In this document: positions 33,540 through 42,556 of the stretch, piece by piece
How the letters are laid out: each line of letters starts with the position of its first letter
Position numbering within the stretch: the stretch's first letter is position 1
Source of the DNA: Nonomuraea sp. SBT364
GTDB lineage: Bacteria > Actinomycetota > Actinomycetes > Streptosporangiales > Streptosporangiaceae
Assembly: GCF_001083785.1 (NCBI RefSeq)
Contig: NZ_LAVL01000028.1
Location: 1 to 64,000, forward strand
Length of the DNA stretch: 64,000 nt
Reading direction: 5' to 3'
Translations under genes and position numbers: made by a program
Notes under the pieces: generated by a model
The model's input: only the letters and a program-made list of their open reading frames with translations
Told to the model about the DNA's origin: nothing
The model's database searches: none

Positions 33540-34211
33540 ATGGGGCCATTGCGGATCATCGCGGTGCGGCACGGCGAGAGCGAGGCCAACCTGGCCTTCC
33601 GGGAGGCCGGCGACGAGCCGCTGGTCTACGGGCGCGGCGACGACGAGGTCACGCTGACCGCGCTCGGCAGGGAGCAGGCCGCCGCGCTCGGCGCGCTGCT
33701 GGCCGCGCTCCCGGCGGCCGAGGCGCCCGACCTGGTGTGGTGCTCGCCCTACCGGCGCGCCCTCGACACCTGGACGATCGCCTCGCGGGTGTGGGGCGCC
33801 GATCCGCTGCCGGTGACGGTGGACGAGCGGTTGCGCGACCGGAGCCGGGGCACGCTGGGCCGCTACAACGAGGCGGAGATCGAGCGGCGTCACCCGGAGG
33901 AGCTGGCCCGCCTGCGGGCCGAGGGCGACTACCGCTACCGGCCGCCCGGCGGCGAGACGTACGGCGACGTGGCCGCCCGGGTCCGCGACCTCCTGGCCGA
34001 CCTGCGCGAGCGGGCCGAGGGGCGGCGGGTGCTGATCGTCGCGCACGACGCGGTGGTGCTGGCGCTGCGGCACGTCATCGCCGGGTCGCCCGATGCCGAG
34101 CTCGCGGCGCTGGACGCGTTCGCCCCGATCCTGAACGGCTCCGTCTCCACGTGGCACGCCGTCGGCGGCCGCCTGACCTTGCGCGACTTCAACACCGTCG
34201 GCCACCTGTAG
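33540..34211 (+). CDS. Histidine phosphatase (phosphoglycerate mutase-like)
   Basis: Branch 1 histidine phosphatase, 223 aa. The catalytic RHG motif is in IIAVRHGESEANL (residues 6-18), with the second His in LIVAHDAVVLALRH and the Arg of CSPYRRALDT also present. The phosphorylated substrate is unknown. ATG 33540 is preceded by an AGGATGGAG stretch. It is convergent with the small kinase gene six bases beyond its stop. Confidence 0.9.
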   Translation: MGPLRIIAVRHGESEANLAFREAGDEPLVYGRGDDEVTLTALGREQAAALGALLAALPAAEAPDLVWCSPYRRALDTWTIASRVWGADPLPVTVDERLRDRSRGTLGRYNEAEIERRHPEELARLRAEGDYRYRPPGGETYGDVAARVRDLLADLRERAEGRRVLIVAHDAVVLALRHVIAGSPDAELAALDAFAPILNGSVSTWHAVGGRLTLRDFNTVGHL

Positions 34212-34217
34212 GGGCGC

Positions 34218-34748
34218 TCAGGTGGTGACGATCTCGTCGGCGCGCGCCCGGGTGCCGTCGGCGGCGAACCACGCCTTCTCCTTCTCGAACCACCTCCGCC
34301 AGCGCGGCTCCAGGTGCGCGCCGTCGCGCGCCAGCACCCGCCGCAGCCGGACGTCCTCGTCCGCCTCGACCCAGACGGTGTAGGCCAGCAGGTGCGCCGC
34401 CGACGCCCGGGCCGTGCCGACGCCCTCGATCACCAGCGTCGGCGCGACCGGCACCACGACCTGTTCTGCGTACGTGGCCCGTACCCAGTCGTAGCGCCGG
34501 AAGGCGCCGGGGCGGCCGTGCCGCAGCGGCAGCAGGACCTGCTCCTCCAGGGCGGCGAACCAGGTGGCCGGGCCGTCCTCCCACTGCACGGGGAAGTCGT
34601 CGCTGTGCACCACCTGGCAGCCGAGCGCGGCGGCGAGCGCGCGGGCGAGCGTGGTCTTGCCGGAGCCGGCCGGCCCGTCGACGGCGACGAGGCGGACCGG
34701 GCCGCACGACGGAGGGCGCGTCAGGACGCGCCGGGCCAGGGAATCCAC
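34218..34748 (-). CDS. P-loop kinase, uridine-kinase-like
   Basis: A 176-aa P-loop kinase. Walker A is VAVDGPAGSGKTTLARAL (about residues 15-32), followed by QVVHSDDFPV, an acidic base-like motif of uridine kinase/pantothenate kinase-type enzymes. The lid-like region LRRVLARDG and the C-terminal RADEIVTT complete the fold. Such small proteins are usually annotated as uridine kinase-like with unknown substrate. GTG 34748 was taken as start because it precedes the first conserved strand by a short stretch; no good ribosome site is seen. The gene is divergent from the CoA-transferase gene. Confidence 0.82.
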   Translation of the reverse strand: MDSLARRVLTRPPSCGPVRLVAVDGPAGSGKTTLARALAAALGCQVVHSDDFPVQWEDGPATWFAALEEQVLLPLRHGRPGAFRRYDWVRATYAEQVVVPVAPTLVIEGVGTARASAAHLLAYTVWVEADEDVRLRRVLARDGAHLEPRWRRWFEKEKAWFAADGTRARADEIVTT

Positions 34749-34826
34749 GGCACTCAGGGTAGGAGGAGACTGGAGCGCGGAGGCGAGAGGATATGCTGCC
34801 GCTTCCGAACCGGCTGGAGGTTGATC

Positions 34827-36008
34827 TTGCGCGGACCCCTGGATGACATCGTCGTGCTCGACCTTTCCAGGGCCCTCGCGGGCCCGCACGCCGCACAGAT
34901 GCTGGGTGACCTGGGCGCGAGGGTCATCAAGGTCGAACACCCCGACGGGGGAGACGAGTCGCGGGGGTGGGGCCCGCCCTTCGTCGGCCCGGACCAGGGA
35001 ATTTCGACATATTTCCTGGCGGCGAATCGTAACAAGCAGTCCATCGCCGTGGATTTGAAGTCCGACGCGGGCAGAGAGCTCATCGAACGGCTGGTGCGCC
35101 GCAGCGACGTGCTGGTGGAGAACTTCCGCACGGGGGTGCTCGACCGGCTGGGCCTGTCCGTCGAGCGGCTGCACGAGCTCAATCCGCGCCTGGTCGTCCT
35201 GTCCATCACCGGTTTCGGGCACGACGGACCCGAGGGCGGCCGGCCGGGTTATGACCAGATCGCGCAGGGGGAGGCGGGGCTGATGTCGCTGACCGGGCCG
35301 CCCGGTGAGCCCTACCGGGTGGGCGCCTCGGTGGCCGACCTGCTCGCGGGCATCCACGGCGCGTACGGCGTGGCCGCCGCCCTGTACGAGCGTGAACGCA
35401 CCGGCAGGGGCCGGGTCGTGCGGACCTCGCTGCTGGCGGCGGTCACCGGCGTGCACTCCTACCACGGCACCGCCTGGACCGTCGGCGGCCGGGTGCCCGC
35501 CGCGGGCGGCAACCACCACGCCTCGATCGCCCCCTACGGCGCCTTCCGCTGCGCCGACGGCATGCTGCAGATCGCCGCGGCGAACGACGGCCAGTGGAAG
35601 AAGGTGGCCGCGCTACTCGACATCGACCCTGATATGGCGAAATATGCGACCAACAGGGACAGATTCGCGCACCGGGATGAGCTGATCGCCGACATGGAGA
35701 AGGCCCTGGCCGCCCACGACCGCGCCTACTGGCTGGCCAGGCTGGGAGAGGCCGGCGTGCCCGCGGGCGCGATCCGGTCGCTCGACGAGGTCTACGCCTG
35801 GGCGCAGACCCGCTCGCAGGGGCTGGTCGTCGAGGTGGAGCACCCGGTGCTCGGCCCCATCGAGCTGCCGGGGCCGCCGCTGCGCTTCGACGGGCTCGAC
35901 GGCGTGAAACACTCGCCGCCGCCGGCGCTCGGCCAGGACGGCGACGCGGTGCTGCGCTGGCTCACGGAGCGCGAAGAGCTCGCCCGACGCGAAGAGCTAG
36001 AGCGATGA
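34827..36008 (+). CDS. Class III CoA-transferase (CaiB/BaiF family)
   Basis: A 393-aa family III CoA-transferase, which moves CoA between organic acids. The N-terminus LDDIVVLDLSRALAGPHAAQ is diagnostic. The catalytic aspartate is in GASVADLLAG (D171), matching Asp169 of formyl-CoA transferase. The substrate is open. TTG 34827 was chosen because GGAGG is six bases upstream and no ATG/GTG fits. The carboxyltransferase gene follows after 70 bp in the same direction, so they may share a role in acyl-CoA metabolism. Confidence 0.9.
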   Translation: MRGPLDDIVVLDLSRALAGPHAAQMLGDLGARVIKVEHPDGGDESRGWGPPFVGPDQGISTYFLAANRNKQSIAVDLKSDAGRELIERLVRRSDVLVENFRTGVLDRLGLSVERLHELNPRLVVLSITGFGHDGPEGGRPGYDQIAQGEAGLMSLTGPPGEPYRVGASVADLLAGIHGAYGVAAALYERERTGRGRVVRTSLLAAVTGVHSYHGTAWTVGGRVPAAGGNHHASIAPYGAFRCADGMLQIAAANDGQWKKVAALLDIDPDMAKYATNRDRFAHRDELIADMEKALAAHDRAYWLARLGEAGVPAGAIRSLDEVYAWAQTRSQGLVVEVEHPVLGPIELPGPPLRFDGLDGVKHSPPPALGQDGDAVLRWLTEREELARREELER

Positions 36009-36078
36009 AGGGGATCCGGCGGCACCGCACGGTGCGCTCGTGCGTCAACATTGCATCACCGGCTGACAAGAGGGAGCG

Positions 36079-37569
36079 ATGGTGAGCCGTCCGGACGCGC
36101 GCACACTGATCGACACGGTCCTCGACGGGGGCTCGTGGAAGTCGTGGGACGCGCCGCCCGCCGACCCGGCCGAGCCGGGCTCCTCCTACGCCGAGGAGCT
36201 GGCCGCGGCCCGGGTCAAATCCGGCTACGACGAGGCCGTGCTGACCGGCGAGGGGCTGCTCGGCGGCCGCCGGGTGGCCGTCGTGGCCTCGGAGTTCTCG
36301 TTCATGGCCGGGTCGATCGGGGTGGCGGCCGCCGAGCGGATCGTCGCCGCGATCGAGCGGGCCACCCGGGAGCGGCTGCCGCTGCTGGCCGCGCCCGCCT
36401 CGGGCGGCACCCGGATGCAGGAGGGCGCGACGGCGTTCGTGCAGATGGTGAAGATCACCGTGGCGGTGCAGGCGCTGCGCGCGGCGGGCCTGCCGTTCGT
36501 GGTCTACCTGCGGCACCCGACGACCGGCGGGGTGTTCGCGTCCTGGGGCTCGCTGGGGCACGTGACGGCGGCCGAGCCGGGCGCGCTCATCGGTTTCCTC
36601 GGGCCCAGGGTGTTCGAGTCGCTGCACGGCTACCCGTTCCCCGCGGGCGTGCAGGTGGCGGAGAACCTCTTCGAGCACGGCCTGATCGACGCCGTCGTGG
36701 CGGCCGGCGACGCCCGCGAGATCGCGATCAGGGCGCTGTCGGTGCTGTCGGCCGAGCCCGGCAGCGTGAGGGCGGGCCCCGCGCCGGAGGAGGACCTGCG
36801 GCCCGTGGAGGCATGGGAGGCCATCACCCGCTCCCGGCGCGACGACCGGCCCGGCGTGCGGGCGCTGCTCAAGCTGGCCGCCACCGACGTGACCCCGCTC
36901 AGCGGCAGCGGCGAGGGCGAGAACGAGCCCGGCCTGGTGCTGGCGCTGGCCAGGTTCGGCACCGCCCCGGTCGTGCTGCTGGGCCAGGACCGGCAGCACC
37001 AGCGCGCCCGCTCGCCGCTGGGCCCGGCCGGGCTGCGGGTGGCCAGGCGCGGCATGCGGCTGGCCGCCGAGCTGGGGCTGCCCCTGGTCACGGTCATCGA
37101 CACGGCCGGCGCGGCGCTGTCGAAGTCCGCCGAGGAAGGCGGCCTGTCCGGCGAGATCGCCCGCTGCCTGGCCGAGCTGGTCATGCTCGACGCGCCGACG
37201 GTCTGCCTGCTGATGGGCGAGGGCGCCGGCGGGGCCGCGCTGGCGCTGCTGCCCGCCGACCGCGTGCTGTGCGCGCAGCACGCCTGGTTGTCGCCGCTGC
37301 CGCCGGAGGGCGCCTCGGCGATCCTCTACCGCAGCGTCGACTTCGCCCCGGAGATCGCCCAGGCGCAGCGAGTGCGCGCCACCGACCTGCGCCGCGACGG
37401 CATCGTGGACCGCGTCGTCCCCGAGCTGCCCGATGCCGCCTACGAGCCGAGGGCCTTTTGCGAGCGGGTCGGCCACGCGCTGGAGCACGAGATCGCCGGC
37501 CTGCTCACCCAGGCCCCCGGCGACCGGCTCGCGGCCCGCCTGGCCCGCTACCGCCACCTGGGCGGCTGA
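36079..37569 (+). CDS. Acetyl-CoA carboxylase carboxyltransferase, fused beta-alpha type
   Basis: A 496-aa carboxyltransferase with the AccD-like crotonase half first (YDEAVLTGEGLLGGRRVAVV, SGGTRMQEGATAFVQM) and an AccA-like half after about residue 250 (ARRGMRLAAELGLPLVTVID, GEGAGGAALALLPADRVLCA). It lacks the N-terminal four-cysteine zinc finger of E. coli AccD. Fused forms of this kind occur in actinobacteria beside acyl-CoA carboxylase systems; here no biotin carboxylase gene is adjacent, so that subunit must come from elsewhere. GAGGGAG precedes ATG 36079. It follows the CoA-transferase gene and is convergent with the next gene two bases beyond the stop. Confidence 0.88.
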   Translation: MVSRPDARTLIDTVLDGGSWKSWDAPPADPAEPGSSYAEELAAARVKSGYDEAVLTGEGLLGGRRVAVVASEFSFMAGSIGVAAAERIVAAIERATRERLPLLAAPASGGTRMQEGATAFVQMVKITVAVQALRAAGLPFVVYLRHPTTGGVFASWGSLGHVTAAEPGALIGFLGPRVFESLHGYPFPAGVQVAENLFEHGLIDAVVAAGDAREIAIRALSVLSAEPGSVRAGPAPEEDLRPVEAWEAITRSRRDDRPGVRALLKLAATDVTPLSGSGEGENEPGLVLALARFGTAPVVLLGQDRQHQRARSPLGPAGLRVARRGMRLAAELGLPLVTVIDTAGAALSKSAEEGGLSGEIARCLAELVMLDAPTVCLLMGEGAGGAALALLPADRVLCAQHAWLSPLPPEGASAILYRSVDFAPEIAQAQRVRATDLRRDGIVDRVVPELPDAAYEPRAFCERVGHALEHEIAGLLTQAPGDRLAARLARYRHLGG

Positions 37570-37570
37570 C

Positions 37571-37963
37571 TCAGGGGACCGGGACGCGCTCGACGCGGAT
37601 GGAGAAGACCTCCTCGCGCGGCACCACGACCTCGTAGGCGCCGTGGTCGACCATCCAGTAGCCGAGCGCCTCGGCCTTCATCCCGCTGTGGCCGGTGTAG
37701 GCGATGTGCAGGCCGTCCTCGTCCTCGTCGAGGACGATGCACGGCTCGCCGCCGAACGTGCCCACGGTGCGGATCAGCACCAGCCACTCCAGTTCCGTAC
37801 GCGCCACCGTGCGCCGCCAGTAGCCGGAGGCGGCCTCGAACCCGTCGAGCTCCTCCTCGCTGAACAGCACCACCTGCTCGTCGGGCCCGAGCGCGGCCGG
37901 CAGCGTGCGCTCGCCGAAGCGGGCGACGAACCCGGAGGCGACGGGTGTGAGCTCGTCGTTCAT
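37571..37963 (-). CDS. Hypothetical protein, 130 aa
   Basis: A soluble acidic protein with no motif I recognise. It has a GFVARFGERTLP start and a Trp/Tyr-rich middle (ASGYWRRTVARTELEWLVLI), then IAYTGHSGMKAEALGYWMVD. Its ATG overlaps the stop of the 148-aa protein gene by four bases, so the two are cotranslated. It is last in a four-gene minus-strand operon with a DUF418 membrane protein and a nitrilase-type hydrolase. Confidence 0.75.
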   Translation of the reverse strand: MNDELTPVASGFVARFGERTLPAALGPDEQVVLFSEEELDGFEAASGYWRRTVARTELEWLVLIRTVGTFGGEPCIVLDEDEDGLHIAYTGHSGMKAEALGYWMVDHGAYEVVVPREEVFSIRVERVPVP

Positions 37964-38406
37964 GCGGCAGGCCGCCAGGTGAGACCGTCGTAGCCGGCGA
38001 ACGGCCGTTCGCCCTCCGCGGTGATGTGCACGATGCTCGCGCCGGCCGGTATGGGCATCGGCGTGGTGTGGAACTGCGGCACCACGTGCTCGCGCGAGGT
38101 GGTGAACCCGTTGCCGGCGAACGGTGGCGCGTCGCTCCAGTCGCCGCCCATGTGCGGGCCGTACGGGACGGCGTAGGTGTCGACGTCGCGGGCCTGCCAG
38201 CGCATCACGTACAGCTCGGGCACTCCGGAGGTCAGCTCGGAGCCGTCGAACGACAGGTCGAGGCCGAAGTAGAGCTGCTCGGGGGTGGTCAGCCTGACGC
38301 AGTCCTGCACGCGGTAGACGAACCCGGCGATGACCGTGCGTTTGCCCGCCAGATAGGGCACCAGCAGACGCGGCGGGACCACCTTCTGCATCTGCGTTCC
38401 GCTCAT
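37960..38406 (-). CDS. Hypothetical protein, 148 aa
   Basis: An unrecognised soluble protein that is rich in aromatic residues and Pro (PYLAGKRTVIAGFVYRVQDC, VPYGPHMGGDWSDAPPF, VVPQFHTTPMPIPAGASIVH). The length and composition resemble small actinobacterial proteins found next to carbon-nitrogen hydrolases. It starts 11 bases after the nitrilase stop and ends with a four-base overlap into the next gene. Confidence 0.75.
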   Translation of the reverse strand: MSGTQMQKVVPPRLLVPYLAGKRTVIAGFVYRVQDCVRLTTPEQLYFGLDLSFDGSELTSGVPELYVMRWQARDVDTYAVPYGPHMGGDWSDAPPFAGNGFTTSREHVVPQFHTTPMPIPAGASIVHITAEGERPFAGYDGLTWRPAA

Positions 38407-38416
38407 GATGACCACT

Positions 38417-39208
38417 TTACGGTCGCTCGACCCCGAGCACCCGATGTTCAAGACACGGCAAGGTCGCGCGGGCGGCGGCGGTGGCCTCCGGATCGAGCTC
38501 CACGACCTGCACACCGGGCGGTGTGCCGAGATCGGCGCGCACCACGCCCAGCGGGTCGACCAGCATGCTGCGCCCGACGCCGTAGCCGTCCTCGGCCTCG
38601 GCCGGGTTGGGCGCCTGGCCGACGGCGGCGGTCCACATGGTGTTCTCCAGCGCGCGGGCGCGCACCAGCGTGACCCAGTGGTCCTCCTTGAGCGGCCCCG
38701 ACCCCCAGGCGGCGATCACCGCGAACAGCTCGGCGCCCTGGTCGACCAGCGCCCTGGTCAGCTCCGGGAAGCGGATGTCGTAGCAGGTGACGAGCCCGAC
38801 CCGGAGCCCGGCCAGCTCCACCACCACCGGCTCGGAACCGGGCGCGACCAGCTCCGACTCCTTGGCGCCGAACGAGTCGAACAGGTGGATCTTGCGGTAG
38901 GCGGCGCGGATCCCGCCGTCGGCGCCGATCGCGACGGCGGTGTTGCTCACCCTGCCGTCACCGGGCTCGAACACGCCGGCGATCACCGCCAGGCCGTGCC
39001 GCTCGGCGGCCTCGGCCACGCCGGACACGAACGGCCCGTCGAGCGGCTCGGCCAGCTCGGTGATGCGCCTGCCGTAGCGGGTGAGCGTGGCCTCGGGGAA
39101 GATCGCCAGGTCGGCTCCTTCCGCCTTGGCGAGGGCGTCGCGGACTCGTGTCAGGTTGGCCGCCGGGTCAGGGGACACCGGGATCTGGCAGAGGGCGATT
39201 CTCGTCAC
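38417..39208 (-). CDS. Carbon-nitrogen hydrolase (nitrilase superfamily)
   Basis: A 263-aa amidase of the nitrilase superfamily with its complete catalytic triad: Glu39 (IFPEATLT), Lys106 (YRKIHLFDSF) and Cys142 (LVTCYDIRFPE). The sequence around the Cys is typical of omega-amidase/NIT2-like and deaminated-glutathione amidase-like members, so a dicarboxylic acid monoamide is a likely substrate. The start is in the tail of the DUF418 gene (41-base overlap), which implies coupled translation. Confidence 0.9.
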   Translation of the reverse strand: MTRIALCQIPVSPDPAANLTRVRDALAKAEGADLAIFPEATLTRYGRRITELAEPLDGPFVSGVAEAAERHGLAVIAGVFEPGDGRVSNTAVAIGADGGIRAAYRKIHLFDSFGAKESELVAPGSEPVVVELAGLRVGLVTCYDIRFPELTRALVDQGAELFAVIAAWGSGPLKEDHWVTLVRARALENTMWTAAVGQAPNPAEAEDGYGVGRSMLVDPLGVVRADLGTPPGVQVVELDPEATAAARATLPCLEHRVLGVERP

Positions 39209-40148
39209 GGCCCGACTCTAACTTGTTGGGCACGTACCGGAACCGGGTGAGGCACCGCCAGATCCACTCCAGCGGCCCGTAGCGGCAGCGGCCCAGCCAC
39301 CACCGGCTGAACAGCCCCTGGACGAGCAGCGTCACGGCCGTCAGCCCGAGCACCGACCAGCGGGTGGGGTCGGCGGCGAGCAGCGGCGCGGCCAGCACGA
39401 TCACCACGGTGCCGCTCACGTAGTTGGTCAGCGCCATCCTGCCCAGCGGCTCCAGCGCCGCCGACAGCCACGGCCGCAGCACCAGCAGCAGCCCCGTCAC
39501 GTACGCGGCCGCCCCGGCGACCGCGCCCGCCAGGTAGAGCGACCAGTCGCCGGTGGAGTTCCACGCGGCGGTGAGGAACACGACGGCGGCCACGCTCACG
39601 GCGAAGCCGGGCGCCAGCAGCCGCCGGGACGGGCGCAGCCGCATGAGGCCCATGCCGATCAGGAACGCGGCGGGGATGAGCAGCGGCCCGTTGGAGACGA
39701 ACGGCGGCGCGTCCTCGATGCCCAGGTAGCCGCCGCCCTCCATGACGCTCCAGGCGAGCAGCGCCACCCCCAGCAGCAGCGGCGGCAGCGCGCCGGGCAG
39801 GAACGAGGCGGGCAGCAGCACCAGCGCCCCGAAGAACGCGTAGTCGGTCAGCACCTCCCCCGTGTACCAGGTGTGCTGGATCAGCCCGAACATCATCAGC
39901 CAGAACAGCCGGCCGAGCAGCGCCCACCGGCCGGACCCGCGCAGGAACAGCACGAAGCTGATGCCGAACAGCAGGGAGAAGATCGGGTAGAAGCGGCTCT
40001 GGAAGAACGTGTCGATCACCTGGTCGATGCCCGTGGCCGGCTCGTGCGGCGCGTGCTGCCACGTGTTGACCAGCATGATCCCGCCCACCGCGAACCCGCG
40101 GAGGGCGTCGAGCTCACGGATGCGTGCGACGCTGCCCAAGTGATCCAC
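39168..40148 (-). CDS. DUF418 family membrane protein
   Basis: A 326-aa membrane protein with about nine hydrophobic helices. The N-terminus RIRELDALRGFAVGGIMLVN is typical of DUF418/acyltransferase-3-like proteins, and the C-terminal DUF418 domain includes RMALTNYVSGTVV and LEWIWRCLTRF. Its biochemical role is unknown. GTG 40148 was taken as the start because longer reading frames run into the divergent aminotransferase promoter. It heads a minus-strand operon with the nitrilase and two hypothetical genes; only 23 bp separate it from the divergent gene. Confidence 0.85.
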   Translation of the reverse strand: MDHLGSVARIRELDALRGFAVGGIMLVNTWQHAPHEPATGIDQVIDTFFQSRFYPIFSLLFGISFVLFLRGSGRWALLGRLFWLMMFGLIQHTWYTGEVLTDYAFFGALVLLPASFLPGALPPLLLGVALLAWSVMEGGGYLGIEDAPPFVSNGPLLIPAAFLIGMGLMRLRPSRRLLAPGFAVSVAAVVFLTAAWNSTGDWSLYLAGAVAGAAAYVTGLLLVLRPWLSAALEPLGRMALTNYVSGTVVIVLAAPLLAADPTRWSVLGLTAVTLLVQGLFSRWWLGRCRYGPLEWIWRCLTRFRYVPNKLESGRDENRPLPDPGVP

Positions 40149-40171
40149 CCTATGGGTAATAGTGTGAGGCT

Positions 40172-41338
40172 GTGACGGAACCACTTGTCTCCCGGATGCG
40201 CTCCTTCGGCACGACGATTTTCGCGGAAATGAGCGCACTCGCCACCCGGACCGGCGCGATCAACCTGGGCCAGGGCTTTCCCGACACCGACGGCCCGGCG
40301 GCCATGCTCGACCGCGCCGTGCACGCGATCCGATCGGGCGCCAACCAGTATCCGCCCGGCCCCGGCGTGATGGAGCTGCGCCAGGCCGTCTCCGAGCACC
40401 GCCGCGAGCACTACGGCCTGGCCTACGACCCGGCCGGCGAGGTGCTGGTCACGGTCGGCGCCACGGAGGCGGTCGCGGCGGCCGTGCTGGCGCTGTGCGA
40501 GCCGGGCGACGAGGTGATCGCCTTCGAGCCCTACTACGACTCCTACGCGGCCTCGATCGCGCTCGCCCAGGCCCGCCTGGTCGGCGTCACGCTGCGGCCG
40601 GTGGCGGGCCGCTTCACGTTCGACCCGGCCGAGCTGCGTGCCGCCGTCACCTCGCGTACCCGGGCGATCCTGGTCAACTCACCGCACAACCCCACCGGTA
40701 CCGTGCTCACCCGCGACGAGCTGACCGTCATCGCGGAGCTGTGCCGGGAGCGCGACCTGATCGCGATCACCGACGAGGTGTACGAGCACCTCACGTTCGA
40801 CGGCGTCGAGCACGTGCCGCTGGCCACGCTGCCCGGCATGCGCGAGCGCACGGTGATGATCTCCTCGGCGGGCAAGACGTTCTCGGTCACCGGCTGGAAG
40901 ACCGGCTGGGTGTGCGCGCCCGCGCCGCTGGTGACGGCGGTGCAGTCGGTCAAGCAGTTCCTCACCTTCACCGCGAGCGCGCCCTGGCAGGTCGCCGTCG
41001 CCTATGGGCTGCGGCACGAGCTCGAGTGGGTGGCGGCGCTGCGCGACTCCTTGCAGGACAAGCGTGACCGGTTGATGGAGGGCCTGGCGGCGGCCGGGTT
41101 CGAGGTGTTCGGGCCGGCCGGCACGTACTTCGTGCAGACCGACATCCGGCCGCTCGGCTTCACCGACGGGCTCACGTTCACCCAGCGGCTGCCGGAGCTC
41201 GCGGGCGTGGTCGCCATCCCCACGCAGGTGTTCTACGAGCACGCCGAGCGCGGCCGGCACTTCGTCAGGTTCGCCTTCTGCAAGAAGGACGAGGTCATCG
41301 ACGAGGCGGTGACCCGGCTCAAGCGGCTGTCGGCCTGA
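40172..41338 (+). CDS. Class I/II pyridoxal-phosphate aminotransferase
   Basis: A 388-aa aspartate-aminotransferase-fold enzyme. The N-terminus INLGQGFPDTDGP is typical of the kynurenine/methionine/N-succinyl-diaminopimelate aminotransferase group. The PLP lysine is in SSAGKTFSVTGWKTGW (K235), with NSPHNPTGTVL and DEVYEHL present and the C-terminal VRFAFCKKDE with the carboxylate-binding Arg. DapC-like succinyldiaminopimelate aminotransferase is the usual annotation in actinobacteria, but the substrate cannot be fixed here. GTG 40172 is close to the divergent DUF418 gene. The next gene is convergent. Confidence 0.9.
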   Translation: MTEPLVSRMRSFGTTIFAEMSALATRTGAINLGQGFPDTDGPAAMLDRAVHAIRSGANQYPPGPGVMELRQAVSEHRREHYGLAYDPAGEVLVTVGATEAVAAAVLALCEPGDEVIAFEPYYDSYAASIALAQARLVGVTLRPVAGRFTFDPAELRAAVTSRTRAILVNSPHNPTGTVLTRDELTVIAELCRERDLIAITDEVYEHLTFDGVEHVPLATLPGMRERTVMISSAGKTFSVTGWKTGWVCAPAPLVTAVQSVKQFLTFTASAPWQVAVAYGLRHELEWVAALRDSLQDKRDRLMEGLAAAGFEVFGPAGTYFVQTDIRPLGFTDGLTFTQRLPELAGVVAIPTQVFYEHAERGRHFVRFAFCKKDEVIDEAVTRLKRLSA

Positions 41339-41342
41339 CAGG

Positions 41343-42452
41343 TCAGGTCTCGTCGCCCGCCAGGTCGACGATGGCGGCGACCGGGCCGCCGCCGGAGGGG
41401 CCCTGGTGCACGGCGGCCACCGACACGAACACCGCGGGGTCGCCGGTGACGGCCGCCGCAACGCCGCCCACCGTGGCCTTGATCTGGCGGTGCCAGTGCA
41501 CGTCGGAGTCGTCCAGCATGATGTTGCGCCGCCCCCGTACGCGCCCCGACGGGTCGGCCTCGCACTTCATGAAGACGTTCACCAGCCGCCCGCCCAGGTC
41601 GGAGTGGTGCGGCCGGTCGGGCAGCGGCAGGCCGGCGTCACGGATCGCCGCCCAGATGCCGTCGGCGTCGAGCGCGTCGCGCATCACGCCGTGACCGGCC
41701 CGGTAGCGGCCGCCGATGCCGCGCACGTTGCCCACCAGCACGATCTGGGCCCGGTCCAGTTCGACGCCGGACGAGCAGGAGGCCACCGAGGAGTAGAGCG
41801 ACAGGTCCTTGTGGATCTGGCCGGCCGACGGCATGCCGATCTCCCCGAGCGCCACCGCGACGCCCAGCGCGGTGGTGGAGTTGGACAGGTCCATCGACGG
41901 GCCGGTCTCCTCGATCGCGGTGTCCTGGCCGCGGTCGCGGGCGTCGGTGATGGTGGCCAGCGTCAGCAGCGGCGTCTTGGTCTGCACGTAGTGGACGTCG
42001 CGCGGGTCGTCGATGCCGGCGGCCTTCATGGCCTCGCGCACCCCGGCGGCGACCTTCTCCACCATGGCGGGCCGGCCGATGTCCTCCGGCAGGATCACCT
42101 CGCTCATCGCGACCCCGACCGACACGCGCGGCTCGTCCGACGGCACCGCCCGCGCCGGGTCGAGCGTGGCGAAGATCGTGGCGTGCGGGCTCAGCACGCC
42201 GTCGGTGCCTCCCGACCACACCAGCGGCACGCTGTCCGGCGCGGGATGGCCCCTGGAGGCGAGGACCTCGCGGAAGGCGCGGTCGGCCAGGATCCGCGTG
42301 TAGTCGTTGACGCCGCCGTTGCCCTCGGTCTTGCCGACGACGGCCAGCACCCGGTGCGCCTCGATCACCCCGTCGTCGACGAGCCGCGCCAGCCCGGACG
42401 CGTCGGTGACGCTCTCGATCGGCACCTTGCGCACTTCAATCGGATCCGGCAT
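41343..42452 (-). CDS. Cyanuric acid amidohydrolase/barbiturase family
   Basis: A 369-aa ring-opening amidohydrolase (AtzD/TrzD/barbiturase family), which opens cyanuric acid or barbiturate rings. The three-repeat layout is visible through [36 protein letters not shown] (active-site Ser227), [10 protein letters not shown], and the C-terminal [14 protein letters not shown]. The family uses Ser-Lys pairs, and all three sets appear intact. Barbiturase belongs to oxidative pyrimidine breakdown, so this gene could link to the HyuAB pair at the left end, but no other pathway gene is adjacent. GGAAGGGG precedes ATG 42452. Confidence 0.92.
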   Translation of the reverse strand: MPDPIEVRKVPIESVTDASGLARLVDDGVIEAHRVLAVVGKTEGNGGVNDYTRILADRAFREVLASRGHPAPDSVPLVWSGGTDGVLSPHATIFATLDPARAVPSDEPRVSVGVAMSEVILPEDIGRPAMVEKVAAGVREAMKAAGIDDPRDVHYVQTKTPLLTLATITDARDRGQDTAIEETGPSMDLSNSTTALGVAVALGEIGMPSAGQIHKDLSLYSSVASCSSGVELDRAQIVLVGNVRGIGGRYRAGHGVMRDALDADGIWAAIRDAGLPLPDRPHHSDLGGRLVNVFMKCEADPSGRVRGRRNIMLDDSDVHWHRQIKATVGGVAAAVTGDPAVFVSVAAVHQGPSGGGPVAAIVDLAGDET

Positions 42453-42541
42453 CCGTCCGCCCCTTCCAGCCACCTCGATCGGCATACCCCGCCCGACGTT
42501 ACTGACGCCGGGATCGGGGTCACATCGGCAATGTCTGCCAG

Positions 42542-42556
42542 TAGGGTCCGGGTGTG
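42542..42556 (+). promoter_or_regulatory. Leaderless promoter, alpha/beta hydrolase
   Basis: TAGGGT (42542-42547), six bases, then GTG 42554. No ribosome site is present, so the transcript probably begins at the start codon. The -35 region is not clear. Confidence 0.5.
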
